Assembly: GCA_022241605.1 (NCBI GenBank)
Contig: JAKOMQ010000024.1
Coordinates: 1 to 42,453, forward strand
Source: Aquimonas sp.
GTDB taxonomy: Bacteria; Pseudomonadota; Gammaproteobacteria; Xanthomonadales; Xanthomonadaceae
Length of the DNA stretch: 42,453 bases
Reading direction: 5' to 3'
Below the pieces are notes generated by a model. That model searched no databases. It was not told the DNA's origin and saw only the letters and a list, made by a program, of their open reading frames with translations. The position numbers were made by a program, and so were the translations under genes. Positions 1 to 7,035 of this stretch are shown here, piece after piece. Every line of letters begins with the position of its first letter. Positions within the stretch are counted from its first letter, which is position 1.

Positions 1-185
1 GCCCGGCGAGCCAACGAAGGGTTGGACGCGCACCGCGCGAACCACATTACCTGTGCAGCCGAAACCGGCCACATGGACGCCAGGGCAGAACCGATGAGTG
101 TTTGGGGCAGCGATGCCGAGGGCGGGAAACCGCTTAAACCAAAATGGTGACTGGTGCGGCCAGAGGCCGCAGCCACACGTGAACA

Positions 186-440
186 CAGGCGGGGACGGTC
201 AGGCCAAGAGCGGGTCAGCAAGAGAAGAGAAAAGCCCGGGAAGCGGGAGGAGTTTTGTCAGCCCTGTTGACACGGGCGGCGCAATGGTGACCCCGTTTCA
301 ACCGGGTAAGTGAACCTGACCCCGTTCTTAATCAGGCGGGGACGGTCAAGCCAAGAGCGGGTCAGCAGGAAAAGAGTGAAGCCCGGAACACGGGAGGAGT
401 TTTGTCGGCCCTGTTGACACGGGCGGCGCAATGGTGACCC
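186..440. repeat. Two direct copies of a ~108-bp IS-like non-coding segment
   Basis: Positions 1-458 hold no gene I can support. Two near-identical copies (186-293 and 333-440, offset 147 bp) share a GCGGGGACGGTC start, a GGAGGAGTTTTGTC middle and an end containing GTTGACACGGGCGGCGCAAT followed by GGTGACCC. The end motif GCGGCGCAATGGTGAC recurs alone near 1217 and, degenerate, near 143. Short motifs repeated at irregular spacing resemble the multiple terminal repeats of IS21-type elements, so I read this as debris of element ends flanking the defence island. The family is an inference, and no transposase is visible. The AGCCAAC-GAAGG-GTTGGAC stretch at about 10-26 also resembles the right end of an integron attC site, but no partner half is in the window. 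Confidence 0.6.
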
Positions 441-458
441 TCGTGCTCGACACTCCAC

Positions 459-1187
459 CTAGGATGGGGATTGGCCCATGTTGTCGGCCACAGTTTTCGG
501 AGCCTTGAGTGCTTTTAGTGGGCTTTTATTGGGCGCTGACGGTATGGGTGTCCACTTCGCTGACGGTATGGGTGTCCACTTCGCAACGGGCAATGCGAGC
601 CTGGGGAAATCTCGGGTTAGCTCACGAGCCGCTCTGACCTTCTGTCCCTCTCGCATGCAGAGCACCGCCATCCAGGTGCTAGGCAGGCTAACCAACGCGA
701 TGTAGGCGATCACGCCAACCGGAATCAGTTCGGGCAAGAACGGGCGCGCGAAAATGGGAAGCCCTGCAACTACAGCAAAGACCCCGTAGAGGCCAGCGAG
801 TATCCAGAACCACCGCTTCAGGACGGTGTCGGATTCGGTACCCACCAGGGCCACAGAACCGTCTTCAAGCTCCTTCACCGTCACGTACTCGTCAGCCTTT
901 CGCAAGCGATCGAGGACTTCGCTGGGCGCACCGGTCTCCAAGGCACACCTTATCTTCGCGAAGGAGAGCCGACCGCCGCCGCTTACCGAGGTGTACCAGG
1001 ACTCAAGTTCAAACGGATGGATGTTCTCAATGCCGCGCCGTAGCACCGCACGCGACAGCTTGAACTCCTCGATCCAGCGCCGCCGTCGGAGCCGTAGGAA
1101 TCCATGACTTGTCTTCCAGAACAAAGCTCCTACGGCGATCGCCGGAGCAATAACCTTGAACCACTCAGCAAGTTGCGGAATATCCAT
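459..1187 (-). CDS. Three-helix membrane protein of unknown function, tail probably altered by an insertion
   Basis: This encodes 242 residues from the ATG at 1187, which has an AGGGAAG ribosome site; an in-frame TTG at 1208 is the longer, less likely start. Hydrophobic segments lie at about residues 11-29, 125-145 and 148-175. Between the first and second is a roughly 95-residue soluble, charged domain. I do not recognise the family. The last ~45 residues contain an exact duplication of the 8-residue unit KWTPIPSA, encoded by a 24-bp tandem repeat, followed by a Lys/Pro/Ala-rich tail unlike the rest, so the native C-terminus has probably been replaced by mobile-element sequence. It lies 70 bp after thsB in the same direction. 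A role in defence (a membrane effector or accessory) is possible but rests only on position. Confidence 0.6.
   Translation of the reverse strand: MDIPQLAEWFKVIAPAIAVGALFWKTSHGFLRLRRRRWIEEFKLSRAVLRRGIENIHPFELESWYTSVSGGGRLSFAKIRCALETGAPSEVLDRLRKADEYVTVKELEDGSVALVGTESDTVLKRWFWILAGLYGVFAVVAGLPIFARPFLPELIPVGVIAYIALVSLPSTWMAVLCMREGQKVRAARELTRDFPRLALPVAKWTPIPSAKWTPIPSAPNKSPLKALKAPKTVADNMGQSPS
535..582. repeat. 24-bp perfect tandem duplication
   Basis: The unit GCTGACGGTATGGGTGTCCA plus CTTC occurs twice back to back (535-558 and 559-582). It lies inside the 3' end of the membrane protein gene and adds an 8-residue repeat. Tandem subterminal repeats with a GTGTCCACTTC core are typical of some insertion-sequence ends, which would make the gene's tail element-derived. 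That origin is inferred. Confidence 0.85.
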
Positions 1188-1257
1188 GCGCTTCCCTAAC
1201 GAGTCCAAACATATGTGCGGCGCAATGGTGACTCCGGGCTTTGACCCGAAGAAGCAC

Positions 1258-1743
1258 TCAATCGCTTCGCTGCTTTATCGCCGCTTCCACCCATCCAGCT
1301 AGATTTGCAGCAATGTCGCCATACGCGTCGCTGACTTTCGGGTCGTATACCTTTGGAGTTACTGTTCTGCCATTCAGCGTAAAGCTAAACAGGTCAAAAG
1401 GGTTATTTCCCTTAGGGCACGTTCCGTTTCTTGGACAGCGAAGATTGTGGATATAAACTCCTAGCAGCCCCTTGCCATCAGCCCACGCTTTCCGTATTTC
1501 TCTCTGAACCCATGGTCGCCTGTGGGTTTCAGTTCCTATCAATACGACGACGCATGACTTGCCGAGCATGTTGTCATCAATCCACCTCTCTATCGCGGCA
1601 TCGCCCTTCCTTTTGACTTCCTCCCAAGTATTTGGCGTAACAGGAGTATTGCCTTCAACAACGCCCATGTTTCTGACCAACTGCACGCGCATAACGTCGT
1701 TGTCGAAGTGGAAGCTGTAGAAAATCTTTCTCGCCACGATCAT
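1258..1743 (-). CDS. thsB: Thoeris TIR-like sensor ThsB (DUF1863/MTH538-type)
   Basis: This 161-residue protein belongs to the TIR-like (DUF1863, MTH538) family that includes Bacillus ThsB. In Thoeris defence such proteins sense phage infection and convert NAD+ into a cyclic ADP-ribose signal that activates ThsA. The family pattern is clear: KIFYSFHFDND at residues 6-16, QLVRNMGVVEGNTPV at 21-35, GDAAIERWIDDNMLGKSC at 47-64, VVLIGTET at 66-73, and PWVQREIRKAW at 77-87. Glu82, set in the usual W-xxx-E context, is the likely catalytic glutamate. GVYIHNLRCP follows, and the length is normal for the family. The ATG overlaps the thsA stop in an ATGA, so the two are translationally coupled. The call is firm at family level; enzymatic activity is inferred. 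Confidence 0.9.
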   Translation of the reverse strand: MIVARKIFYSFHFDNDVMRVQLVRNMGVVEGNTPVTPNTWEEVKRKGDAAIERWIDDNMLGKSCVVVLIGTETHRRPWVQREIRKAWADGKGLLGVYIHNLRCPRNGTCPKGNNPFDLFSFTLNGRTVTPKVYDPKVSDAYGDIAANLAGWVEAAIKQRSD

Positions 1744-3170
1744 CTCCCTAAGCGTTGAACCAAATCGATCAGTATGTTAACCAGCTCTGTCCGAGATGCA
1801 GCTGGATCTGCGAGCTTTCTAATCAAAGGAACGATCCACTCGATTCCTGAATAATGTGCTTCAGGCGCTGACAGCACCCGTGTCGCGATCTGCTCCGCGA
1901 TGAACCCTGTAGCTCCGACGGGCACAGCGATACGGCCCTGGCCTGTTGCGATCTCAAACTCACGCAGCATGCCATTTGCCGGAACGATGTCGCCGTGGGC
2001 ATCAACCTTGTTGCCAAAGAGAAAGATCGCGATGCCAGAAAGTGCCATCATTCTATGTCGGTACTGCTCCCAGAGAACGTTCAGATCTTGATCTCTCGTG
2101 GGAAACTGCGGGAATGGACGCATCACCAGCTGATCCTCGGAGAACTTTTCAGGGTTGGAGTAAATTGTTTCAAGCGCCCCATTGATTACGGCGCTACCAA
2201 CTCCCCATCCGAACCCGTTCACAACTCTAAGATTCGCCCGAACCAAGCTTGCGGAAAGGGAATGCATGAAATCGAGGGCCTCTTGACGCCCCCATGAGCC
2301 GTAGGATTCGGCACTACCGCTGATAAAAACAGTCCTCTTCAGATAGCGACTCTCAATCGAGGACAGTATTCTGGGGATATCTTCATAGCCGTCTATCAGC
2401 AGCGTCTGTATTCCATATCGCTTCAAATCATCGACGCGCAAATCTTGTTTCCTCTTTTTGTATCTTTGCACATCTTCTTCATCTTCGGACAAGATTTGCT
2501 CCTTTTTCATAAAGCAATAGTGATCACGCCTAGTGCTGGCATGGAGTCGGCTCAGTACGTAGTCTAGATTTGGGTCGGTAAAGCTGAAGCCAATAAAGAG
2601 AAACGTCTTCGAAACAAGATCACCCATCAATGCCGTTAAAAACGGGGCGTGTGACCGATAGTACTGCTCGTATTGTTCCTTATAGAGGACGGCTCCATTG
2701 GCGTGATGCACGTCGCCGTGCATTTTGTAGATTACTGCATCTCTCTTTGGGCGCGTAGTGTTCAGCTGTTCAATCTGATGCTTCACGTCCGGGACCTTAT
2801 AGGCTCTCTTAAGCGAGTCTTCTATCATCGTGTCATAGTTTGTCGTCCAATATGTCCTAATTGGAAGGCGCGCGAGGATCTCATGTGTCTCCGATGATTC
2901 CGCCTGATGAGAGAACTCTTCCACGATGCGTCGAGCAAGCTTTGCCGAGCCCTTGAGCTGGTTAACGTGGAATTGAGCAACTGATATGAGGTCATGTTCG
3001 CGATCAATGTCGAGACTCAGTTCCGCTGCGATATCTCTCAGTAACTCCGGCCAGTCTACGAAGCCAGACGCCTTAGACATACCTGCGCCAGCGAAAATTG
3101 CCGCGTTGCCGGCATCGACGTCCTTCGTGAACTCCTTGATGAACGCTTCGATCTCGTTGCTAAAAGACAT
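1740..3170 (-). CDS. thsA: Thoeris effector ThsA (SIR2-SLOG NADase)
   Basis: This 476-residue protein is the effector of Thoeris. On binding the cyclic ADP-ribose signal made by ThsB it degrades NAD+ and aborts infection. Residues 1-275 form a SIR2-like domain: the nucleotide-binding FAGAGMS at 26-32, TTNYD with Asn111, and KMHGD with His151 match the catalytic Asn/His pair. Residues about 279-470 form the SLOG ligand-binding domain, with VFISGSAES at 281-289 and VVNGFGWGVGSA at 316-327. Arg371 and Lys388 fall where I recall the signal-binding residues of Bacillus cereus ThsA, and overall length also matches that protein. An AAGGAAG ribosome site lies 9 bases before the ATG. It is the core of the island, with sensors on both sides, and it looks intact. 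Confidence 0.93.
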   Translation of the reverse strand: MSFSNEIEAFIKEFTKDVDAGNAAIFAGAGMSKASGFVDWPELLRDIAAELSLDIDREHDLISVAQFHVNQLKGSAKLARRIVEEFSHQAESSETHEILARLPIRTYWTTNYDTMIEDSLKRAYKVPDVKHQIEQLNTTRPKRDAVIYKMHGDVHHANGAVLYKEQYEQYYRSHAPFLTALMGDLVSKTFLFIGFSFTDPNLDYVLSRLHASTRRDHYCFMKKEQILSEDEEDVQRYKKRKQDLRVDDLKRYGIQTLLIDGYEDIPRILSSIESRYLKRTVFISGSAESYGSWGRQEALDFMHSLSASLVRANLRVVNGFGWGVGSAVINGALETIYSNPEKFSEDQLVMRPFPQFPTRDQDLNVLWEQYRHRMMALSGIAIFLFGNKVDAHGDIVPANGMLREFEIATGQGRIAVPVGATGFIAEQIATRVLSAPEAHYSGIEWIVPLIRKLADPAASRTELVNILIDLVQRLGR

Positions 3171-3388
3171 GGTCCCATCTTCCTTTGAATGCCGAACCCT
3201 TGTAAATCTTTCGCGAATGAATGCACGCCCTTCCTAACAGCACACTTCTATCCCGCCGCGAAACAGAGCTCAGAGGGGAACTATTGTCGCAACCAAGGCC
3301 ATACAGAACTCCGTAAAGAGGCGTGACTGCTCATTCCTTCTCGAAGGTGCTTCCATTGCATGGCGAAGGCAGGTGAAGTGTCGTTAAC

Positions 3389-3985
3389 TCAACCATCCTT
3401 CCATACCCAACTAGCACTAGAGCCCAGCACCCAAGCATTGTAAGCGAGGTACTTACACTCATTCAGCCGAACCCATAGCCTTTCTTCCTTGCGTTTGTTC
3501 TGCTGCTTCACAACGTACGGATATAGGCCTAAGTACTCTTGCCCACGGAAAACATTGTCTTGCGATGACTCGACGACCGGCACGATTGCGACTTTTTCAT
3601 TTAACCCGTCAAAGTAACCGCATTCCCATGGCATCCACTTGGAACTAACGGCATTTCCCGTGGTGACATAAAATAGGGACTTTGAACTTCCCATTCGTCG
3701 ACGAAGCTTGTCCGCTGTTGCCGGAGTTACTTTGGTCCGATCCAATTGCAGATCATCTATCCAATCAACGTAAACCGAGTATCCCAAATCTTCCAGTATG
3801 CATTTGATCCCAAGAATCAACTCGGCGTCGCGGAAACTGTGCGAAAGGAATATGTCGTAGGACTTCTCTGAAGAGTAGCTCTCCATAGCCTCTACAACCA
3901 GTCGCTCTGCCTTCTTGAACACTCCCGACCGCTGAACCTCACGAAGCCCTCTCTGCCGCACGTTTGCTTCTACGAAAAGTGCCAT
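3389..3985 (-). CDS. TIR-domain protein, probable additional Thoeris sensor (ThsB-type)
   Basis: This 198-residue protein has a classical TIR domain from about residue 42. YDIFLSHSFRDA (43-54) is the first strand and BB-loop region, VYVDWIDD (71-78) follows, then LFYVTTGNAVSSKWMPWECG with the probable catalytic glutamate Glu121 in a WxxWE context. EYLGLYPYV (about 150-158) is usual in bacterial TIR proteins associated with ThsA. The first 40 residues are a charged helical extension. A strong AGGAGG ribosome site sits 7 bases before the ATG. It is 218 bp upstream of thsA in the same direction, so it may have its own promoter or share a transcript. Thoeris loci often have several ThsB proteins with different phage specificities, and this is the likely role. 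The N-terminal region differs from the DUF1863-type ThsB. Confidence 0.85.
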   Translation of the reverse strand: MALFVEANVRQRGLREVQRSGVFKKAERLVVEAMESYSSEKSYDIFLSHSFRDAELILGIKCILEDLGYSVYVDWIDDLQLDRTKVTPATADKLRRRMGSSKSLFYVTTGNAVSSKWMPWECGYFDGLNEKVAIVPVVESSQDNVFRGQEYLGLYPYVVKQQNKRKEERLWVRLNECKYLAYNAWVLGSSASWVWKDG

Positions 3986-4305
3986 TTTACCCTCCTATCT
4001 GATGCGACGCATATTCTCTGATCTTAGGAAGGCGGTGTGGCACTCGGTGAGCTTGAACGCTGCATCTTAGCGGCAATCGGGCCTTCGGACTCTGCTTAGG
4101 TGACGAGATAGCTTTGCGTGTTCGCCCGGATGCATTTTTAACCCTGTTTGATACTATCTACTAATCGTTGCCCAGATGGTTTTCCAGATGGTAGGTAACG
4201 GGACGCTCAAATTTGCTACGCGCTTCAAGCGCCAAACGCCGCTAGGATCGCATCCGCAAGTGAGCCGAGCACAGCCAATTCATTGAATGCCTCAAGGCAT
4301 TCCAC
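3986..4305. other. 320-bp intergenic gap between the two TIR genes
   Basis: I see no gene here. The sequence is moderately AT-rich, with a GGCGCTTGAAGCGC-type short stem near 4226. On the minus strand it must contain whatever signals start the downstream TIR-thsA-thsB transcript, but I cannot fix a promoter with confidence. No attC-like palindrome was found, so an integron-cassette reading of these spaced same-strand genes is not supported. Confidence 0.5.
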
Positions 4306-4815
4306 TCAAAGAAACCTGACAAGTACGCCATTGGCGTTTTCTCCGGGCTGCCAAACAGCGAGTTCATTCTTGTCAGACAGATCGACTCGCCGATATAGTT
4401 GAAGATACTCGTTGCCATGCGTCTGTGCGCCATCTTGCGTGGGAACGATCAGGATTCGGTCGAGTTGCTTCTTTCCATCTGCATAGCCGATCTCCCAGGG
4501 GCACCAGCGCGACGCCATCGACTTCGGTGTTGCCAGGAACAGAAAATACTCCAAGTCAACGATCTTCTGTCTAATGCGCTCAGCTGTTTCTCTATTCGGT
4601 GTGTCCGGCATTTCGACATCCAGCCAATCGACGTAAACACGCCAGCCGGCATCCATCAGCAATTGAACCAAGCCCTTCGCCAGAATCGCGTCGTGGTGGC
4701 TATGGCAAAGGAATGCCGTCTTGACACCTAACGTCTTGGCTTCGCTCAATGAACGAGCAACCGTGGAAGCCTGTCGCATCGCCGCCGCCCGTAATGTATC
4801 AACTCTAATTGCCAT
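4306..4815 (-). CDS. TIR-domain protein, probable additional Thoeris sensor
   Basis: This encodes 169 residues from the ATG at 4815, preceded by an AAGGGGGA ribosome site; a TTG 54 bases upstream is less likely. The TIR domain starts near residue 30: KTAFLCHSHHDA (32-43), WRVYVDWLDVEMPD (58-71), NRETAERIRQKI, YFLFLATPKSM, then SRWCPWEIGYADG with the likely catalytic Glu108. THGNEYLQLYRR near residue 136 ends the domain. This pattern is common in TIR proteins found beside ThsA. It belongs to a different subgroup from the TIR protein at 3389-3985: the extension is shorter and the central loop differs. It probably acts as another infection sensor producing a nucleotide signal. It is the most upstream clear gene of the defence locus. 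Confidence 0.85.
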   Translation of the reverse strand: MAIRVDTLRAAAMRQASTVARSLSEAKTLGVKTAFLCHSHHDAILAKGLVQLLMDAGWRVYVDWLDVEMPDTPNRETAERIRQKIVDLEYFLFLATPKSMASRWCPWEIGYADGKKQLDRILIVPTQDGAQTHGNEYLQLYRRVDLSDKNELAVWQPGENANGVLVRFL

Positions 4816-4831
4816 ATGATTCCCCCTTTGT

Positions 4832-5047
4832 CTATTTGTTGAAATTTCTCGACCTGAAGCCGCGATCAAATATTGCGTTGACCATCGTCCTCAGCTCAAG
4901 CGGTGTTGCCGCATGCACGCAGCCTTCAAAAGGCAAACCCCAAGACTCGCCCGCCCTTTTCGACTCCTTGCTCACCGCCCCCAACCTCGCGTGGTGTTCG
5001 CGCACCAAACCGAGCACCGCAGCGCGTCGGTCACAGTCATAAGTCAT
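4832..5047 (-). CDS. Possible small ORF leading the TIR/Thoeris gene set
   Basis: This 71-codon frame starts at ATG 5047 and ends 16 bp before the TIR gene at 4815, with that gene's ribosome site in the gap, so it would be the first gene of a tight pair. The product is basic and soluble (starting MTYDCDRRAAVLG, ending FDRGFRSRNFNK) and has no family I recognise. No strong ribosome site lies before its ATG. It could instead be untranslated leader sequence. The positional argument is the main support. Confidence 0.35.
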   Translation of the reverse strand: MTYDCDRRAAVLGLVREHHARLGAVSKESKRAGESWGLPFEGCVHAATPLELRTMVNAIFDRGFRSRNFNK

Positions 5048-5140
5048 GGTCGCCGACCCACCTAACCTTAATCACCGCAGACCAAACCACGCAATAGCCC
5101 GTTCGCCAGAGCCGTCCCTATTTGATCCTCAAGGCAGCGA

Positions 5141-5184
5141 CAAACAAAACAACAAACAAAACAAAACAAAACAAAACAAAACAA
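5141..5184. repeat. AAAAC pentamer microsatellite
   Basis: Imperfect then perfect AAAAC units (about five uninterrupted at the right end) lie just past the stop codon of the flavoprotein gene. On the minus strand this is a TTTTG tract that could serve as a U-rich transcription end, although no stem precedes it. It marks the change from the lower-GC defence island to GC-rich core DNA. Such tracts vary in copy number by slippage. Confidence 0.9.
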
Positions 5185-5187
5185 GGG

Positions 5188-6351
5188 TCAGAGTGCACTT
5201 TCCGCAGGCGCTTCACGCGTGGAGTTCCGAGGCCTACCGATTTTCGCGGCCCCCCGCCAAAACTCGCGCTGCGGCCATCGCCCCTCCATCGCATAGAACC
5301 CCCGACACTGCTCCCGGTAAACCCGGTGAACCTCCCGCAAATGCCGAGCATACCCGCCAACCGCTTCAGCATTGCCCTGCTCGCTAGCCCAGATCGTCCC
5401 GGCAGCCCGCAGCCCGCTATACAGCGCATGCGCAATCCCCTTAGACGAAAGCGGATCAAACGCCATCGCAGCATCACCCACCGCAAGCCAACGCTCCCCG
5501 CCAGCGTGCTCAAGCTCCGCACTCCCCGCATCCGCCCCCTGCACCGCGCCGTGCGGTCGCCAGCCGTGCTCGGCACACAGCGCATACAGCTGCGGCGCCA
5601 AGCGCAGCGCATCCCACAGGCCCTCACCGGTGAGCAACCTACGGCGCTCGGCAGCGCCGTCTTCTCCACTGAAGTCGCTCAAATAAGCAATTAGCCGTTC
5701 CCCTGAAGGGAGCAGCACGCTGTACCACCAGCCGTCCGGCACCGCTTCGATCCAGGTGCGGCCGTCGCGATCGGTGGCCGCGCCGCCGACAAGGCGCTGA
5801 TGGAAGGCGAGCAAGCGGTCGTGGGCGATGCGTTGTGCGCCCAGGGCCCGCGCGAGCGAGGCGCTGCGGCCGCTGGCGTCGATCAGCCAGCGTGCCTGCA
5901 CGCGCTGTGGCGCGGCCTCGCCGATGTGCAGTTCGACTGTGTGCGGCGTGCGCGCGTCGCCGCGCTCCAGCAGGCGCAGGCGCGCGCCCTCGTGCACCTC
6001 TGCGCCGGCCGCGTGCGCCGCTGCGCGCAGCCCGGCATCGAAGCGCGTGCGATCCAGCTGCAGGCCGTCGCCGTGCAGGCCGAACAGCGTGTCCTCGACG
6101 TGCGCGGTGTTCGAGCCCCAGAAGGCGAGGGTGCCCGGGCTGCGGCGATGGCCGTCGGCGAGCACCTGATCGAGCACGCCGAGTTCGCGCAGCAGCGCGC
6201 GCGCAGACGGCGGCAGGCCTTCGCCGATGCGTGGCCAGCGGCCTGCGCCGGCGTCTGCCAGCAGCACGCGCTGGCCTTGTTTCGCCAAGGCGATGGCGGC
6301 AGCGGCCCCGCCCGGGCCGCCGCCGGCGATGGCGACATCGACGGTCGTCAC
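5188..6351 (-). CDS. LodB/GoxB-like FAD-dependent modifying enzyme
   Basis: This encodes 387 residues from the GTG at 6351. A GAGG ribosome site precedes it and the FAD dinucleotide fold GGGPGG then falls at residues 10-15, as is usual; a longer frame to 6417 lacks this logic. Other flavoprotein marks are WLIDASGR around the middle and AVGDAAMAFDPLSSKGIAHA, the GD/DPLSS motif of the LodB, GoxB and halogenase-like family. LodB-type proteins help form the cysteine tryptophylquinone cofactor of LodA-type amino-acid oxidases and are normally encoded directly after them. Here a LodA-like reading frame ends 13 bp upstream, which supports LodB over a geranylgeranyl reductase or halogenase. Only the end of that partner gene survives, so the present function is unclear. 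Confidence 0.7.
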   Translation of the reverse strand: MTTVDVAIAGGGPGGAAAAIALAKQGQRVLLADAGAGRWPRIGEGLPPSARALLRELGVLDQVLADGHRRSPGTLAFWGSNTAHVEDTLFGLHGDGLQLDRTRFDAGLRAAAHAAGAEVHEGARLRLLERGDARTPHTVELHIGEAAPQRVQARWLIDASGRSASLARALGAQRIAHDRLLAFHQRLVGGAATDRDGRTWIEAVPDGWWYSVLLPSGERLIAYLSDFSGEDGAAERRRLLTGEGLWDALRLAPQLYALCAEHGWRPHGAVQGADAGSAELEHAGGERWLAVGDAAMAFDPLSSKGIAHALYSGLRAAGTIWASEQGNAEAVGGYARHLREVHRVYREQCRGFYAMEGRWPQREFWRGAAKIGRPRNSTREAPAESAL

Positions 6352-6364
6352 CAAGGCGCGAACC

Positions 6365-7027
6365 TCAGCGGCGCTTCGGGCCGTGACGCACCGGCAGCGG
6401 CGCGGCGGCGGCCTCATCGTGCGAGGCGAAGTTCGCCCCGCGCGGCAGGGCGCGCGCGCCCAGCTTGGGATGCGGTTCGGCCGCCTCGGCAGCGAGCTTC
6501 ATGGGCGCCGACGCTTCCGATGTCAGGCTGCCCGCATCCGCCGGCGTGACCTCGGGCCCATAGCTGGCGACCATCATCGTGCTCGGGAACGCCGGGTCAC
6601 CGTGCACGCCCTCGCGCACTTCCACCAGGCCCATCGAACCGAAGATCCGCACCATCTGCTCCATCTGCCCGGCGGTGGTGCCGTGCAGTGGCGCGTTCCA
6701 GTCGGTGCGGCTGACGAAGGCCTCGATGCGGCGCTCGCGCGGCTGCGCGCTGTCGATCACGACGGCGTAGTCCGCTTCGGTGAGCACTTGGTTGGGCACG
6801 CGCGCGGGCCAGAAGGTGGGCGCGAAAGGGTCATACGCGGTGTCGTAGCCGGCGCGGCAGAACGCGGTGTCGGCCTGCCAGGGCAGGCCCATCCAGCGGT
6901 TGATGTCGCCGGGCGACTGCGCGTGCAGCGGGCCGTTGGCTGAGACTGCGGTGGCGTGGTCAAGGTTAGCGCCATAGTTCGGCGGCAGAACACCGGGCGG
7001 CCGGCGACGGACAAGGCGGCAGCTTAC
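6365..7027 (-). pseudogene. 3' remnant of a LodA-like quinone-cofactor oxidase gene
   Basis: The frame is open from the in-frame TGA at 7028-7030 down to the stop at 6365. It encodes the family-like sequence VLPPNYGANLDHATAVSANG, then PGDINRWMGLPWQADTAFCR, then TFWPARVPNQVLTEADY and SRTDWNAPLHG. LodA/GoxA proteins are about 650-750 residues and make a cysteine tryptophylquinone from a Cys and a Trp near the C-terminus. Cys in the PWQAD-x3-C stretch and a downstream Trp (FW or DW) are candidates. The N-terminal ~500 residues are absent, because the TonB receptor gene ends at 7036. The only ATG (6892) would give a 175-residue stub. The family call rests on motif memory. Confidence 0.65.
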
Positions 7028-7035
7028 TCATGTGC

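Noticed and set aside
1..458. Small ORFs at the left edge
   Set aside because: They lie in duplicated IS-like sequence, have no ribosome sites and repeat each other.
3171..4305. Spaced same-strand genes that might be integron cassettes
   Set aside because: I looked on the minus strand for attC-type palindromes with RYYYAAC and GTTRRRY cores in the gaps. Only isolated GTTAGG motifs occur, with no paired arms.
5835..6549. Long plus-strand reading frames opposite the LodB/LodA-like genes
   Set aside because: Their products are Ala/Arg-rich with no domain. The opposite strand carries recognisable flavoprotein and oxidase motifs, so they are shadows caused by high GC.
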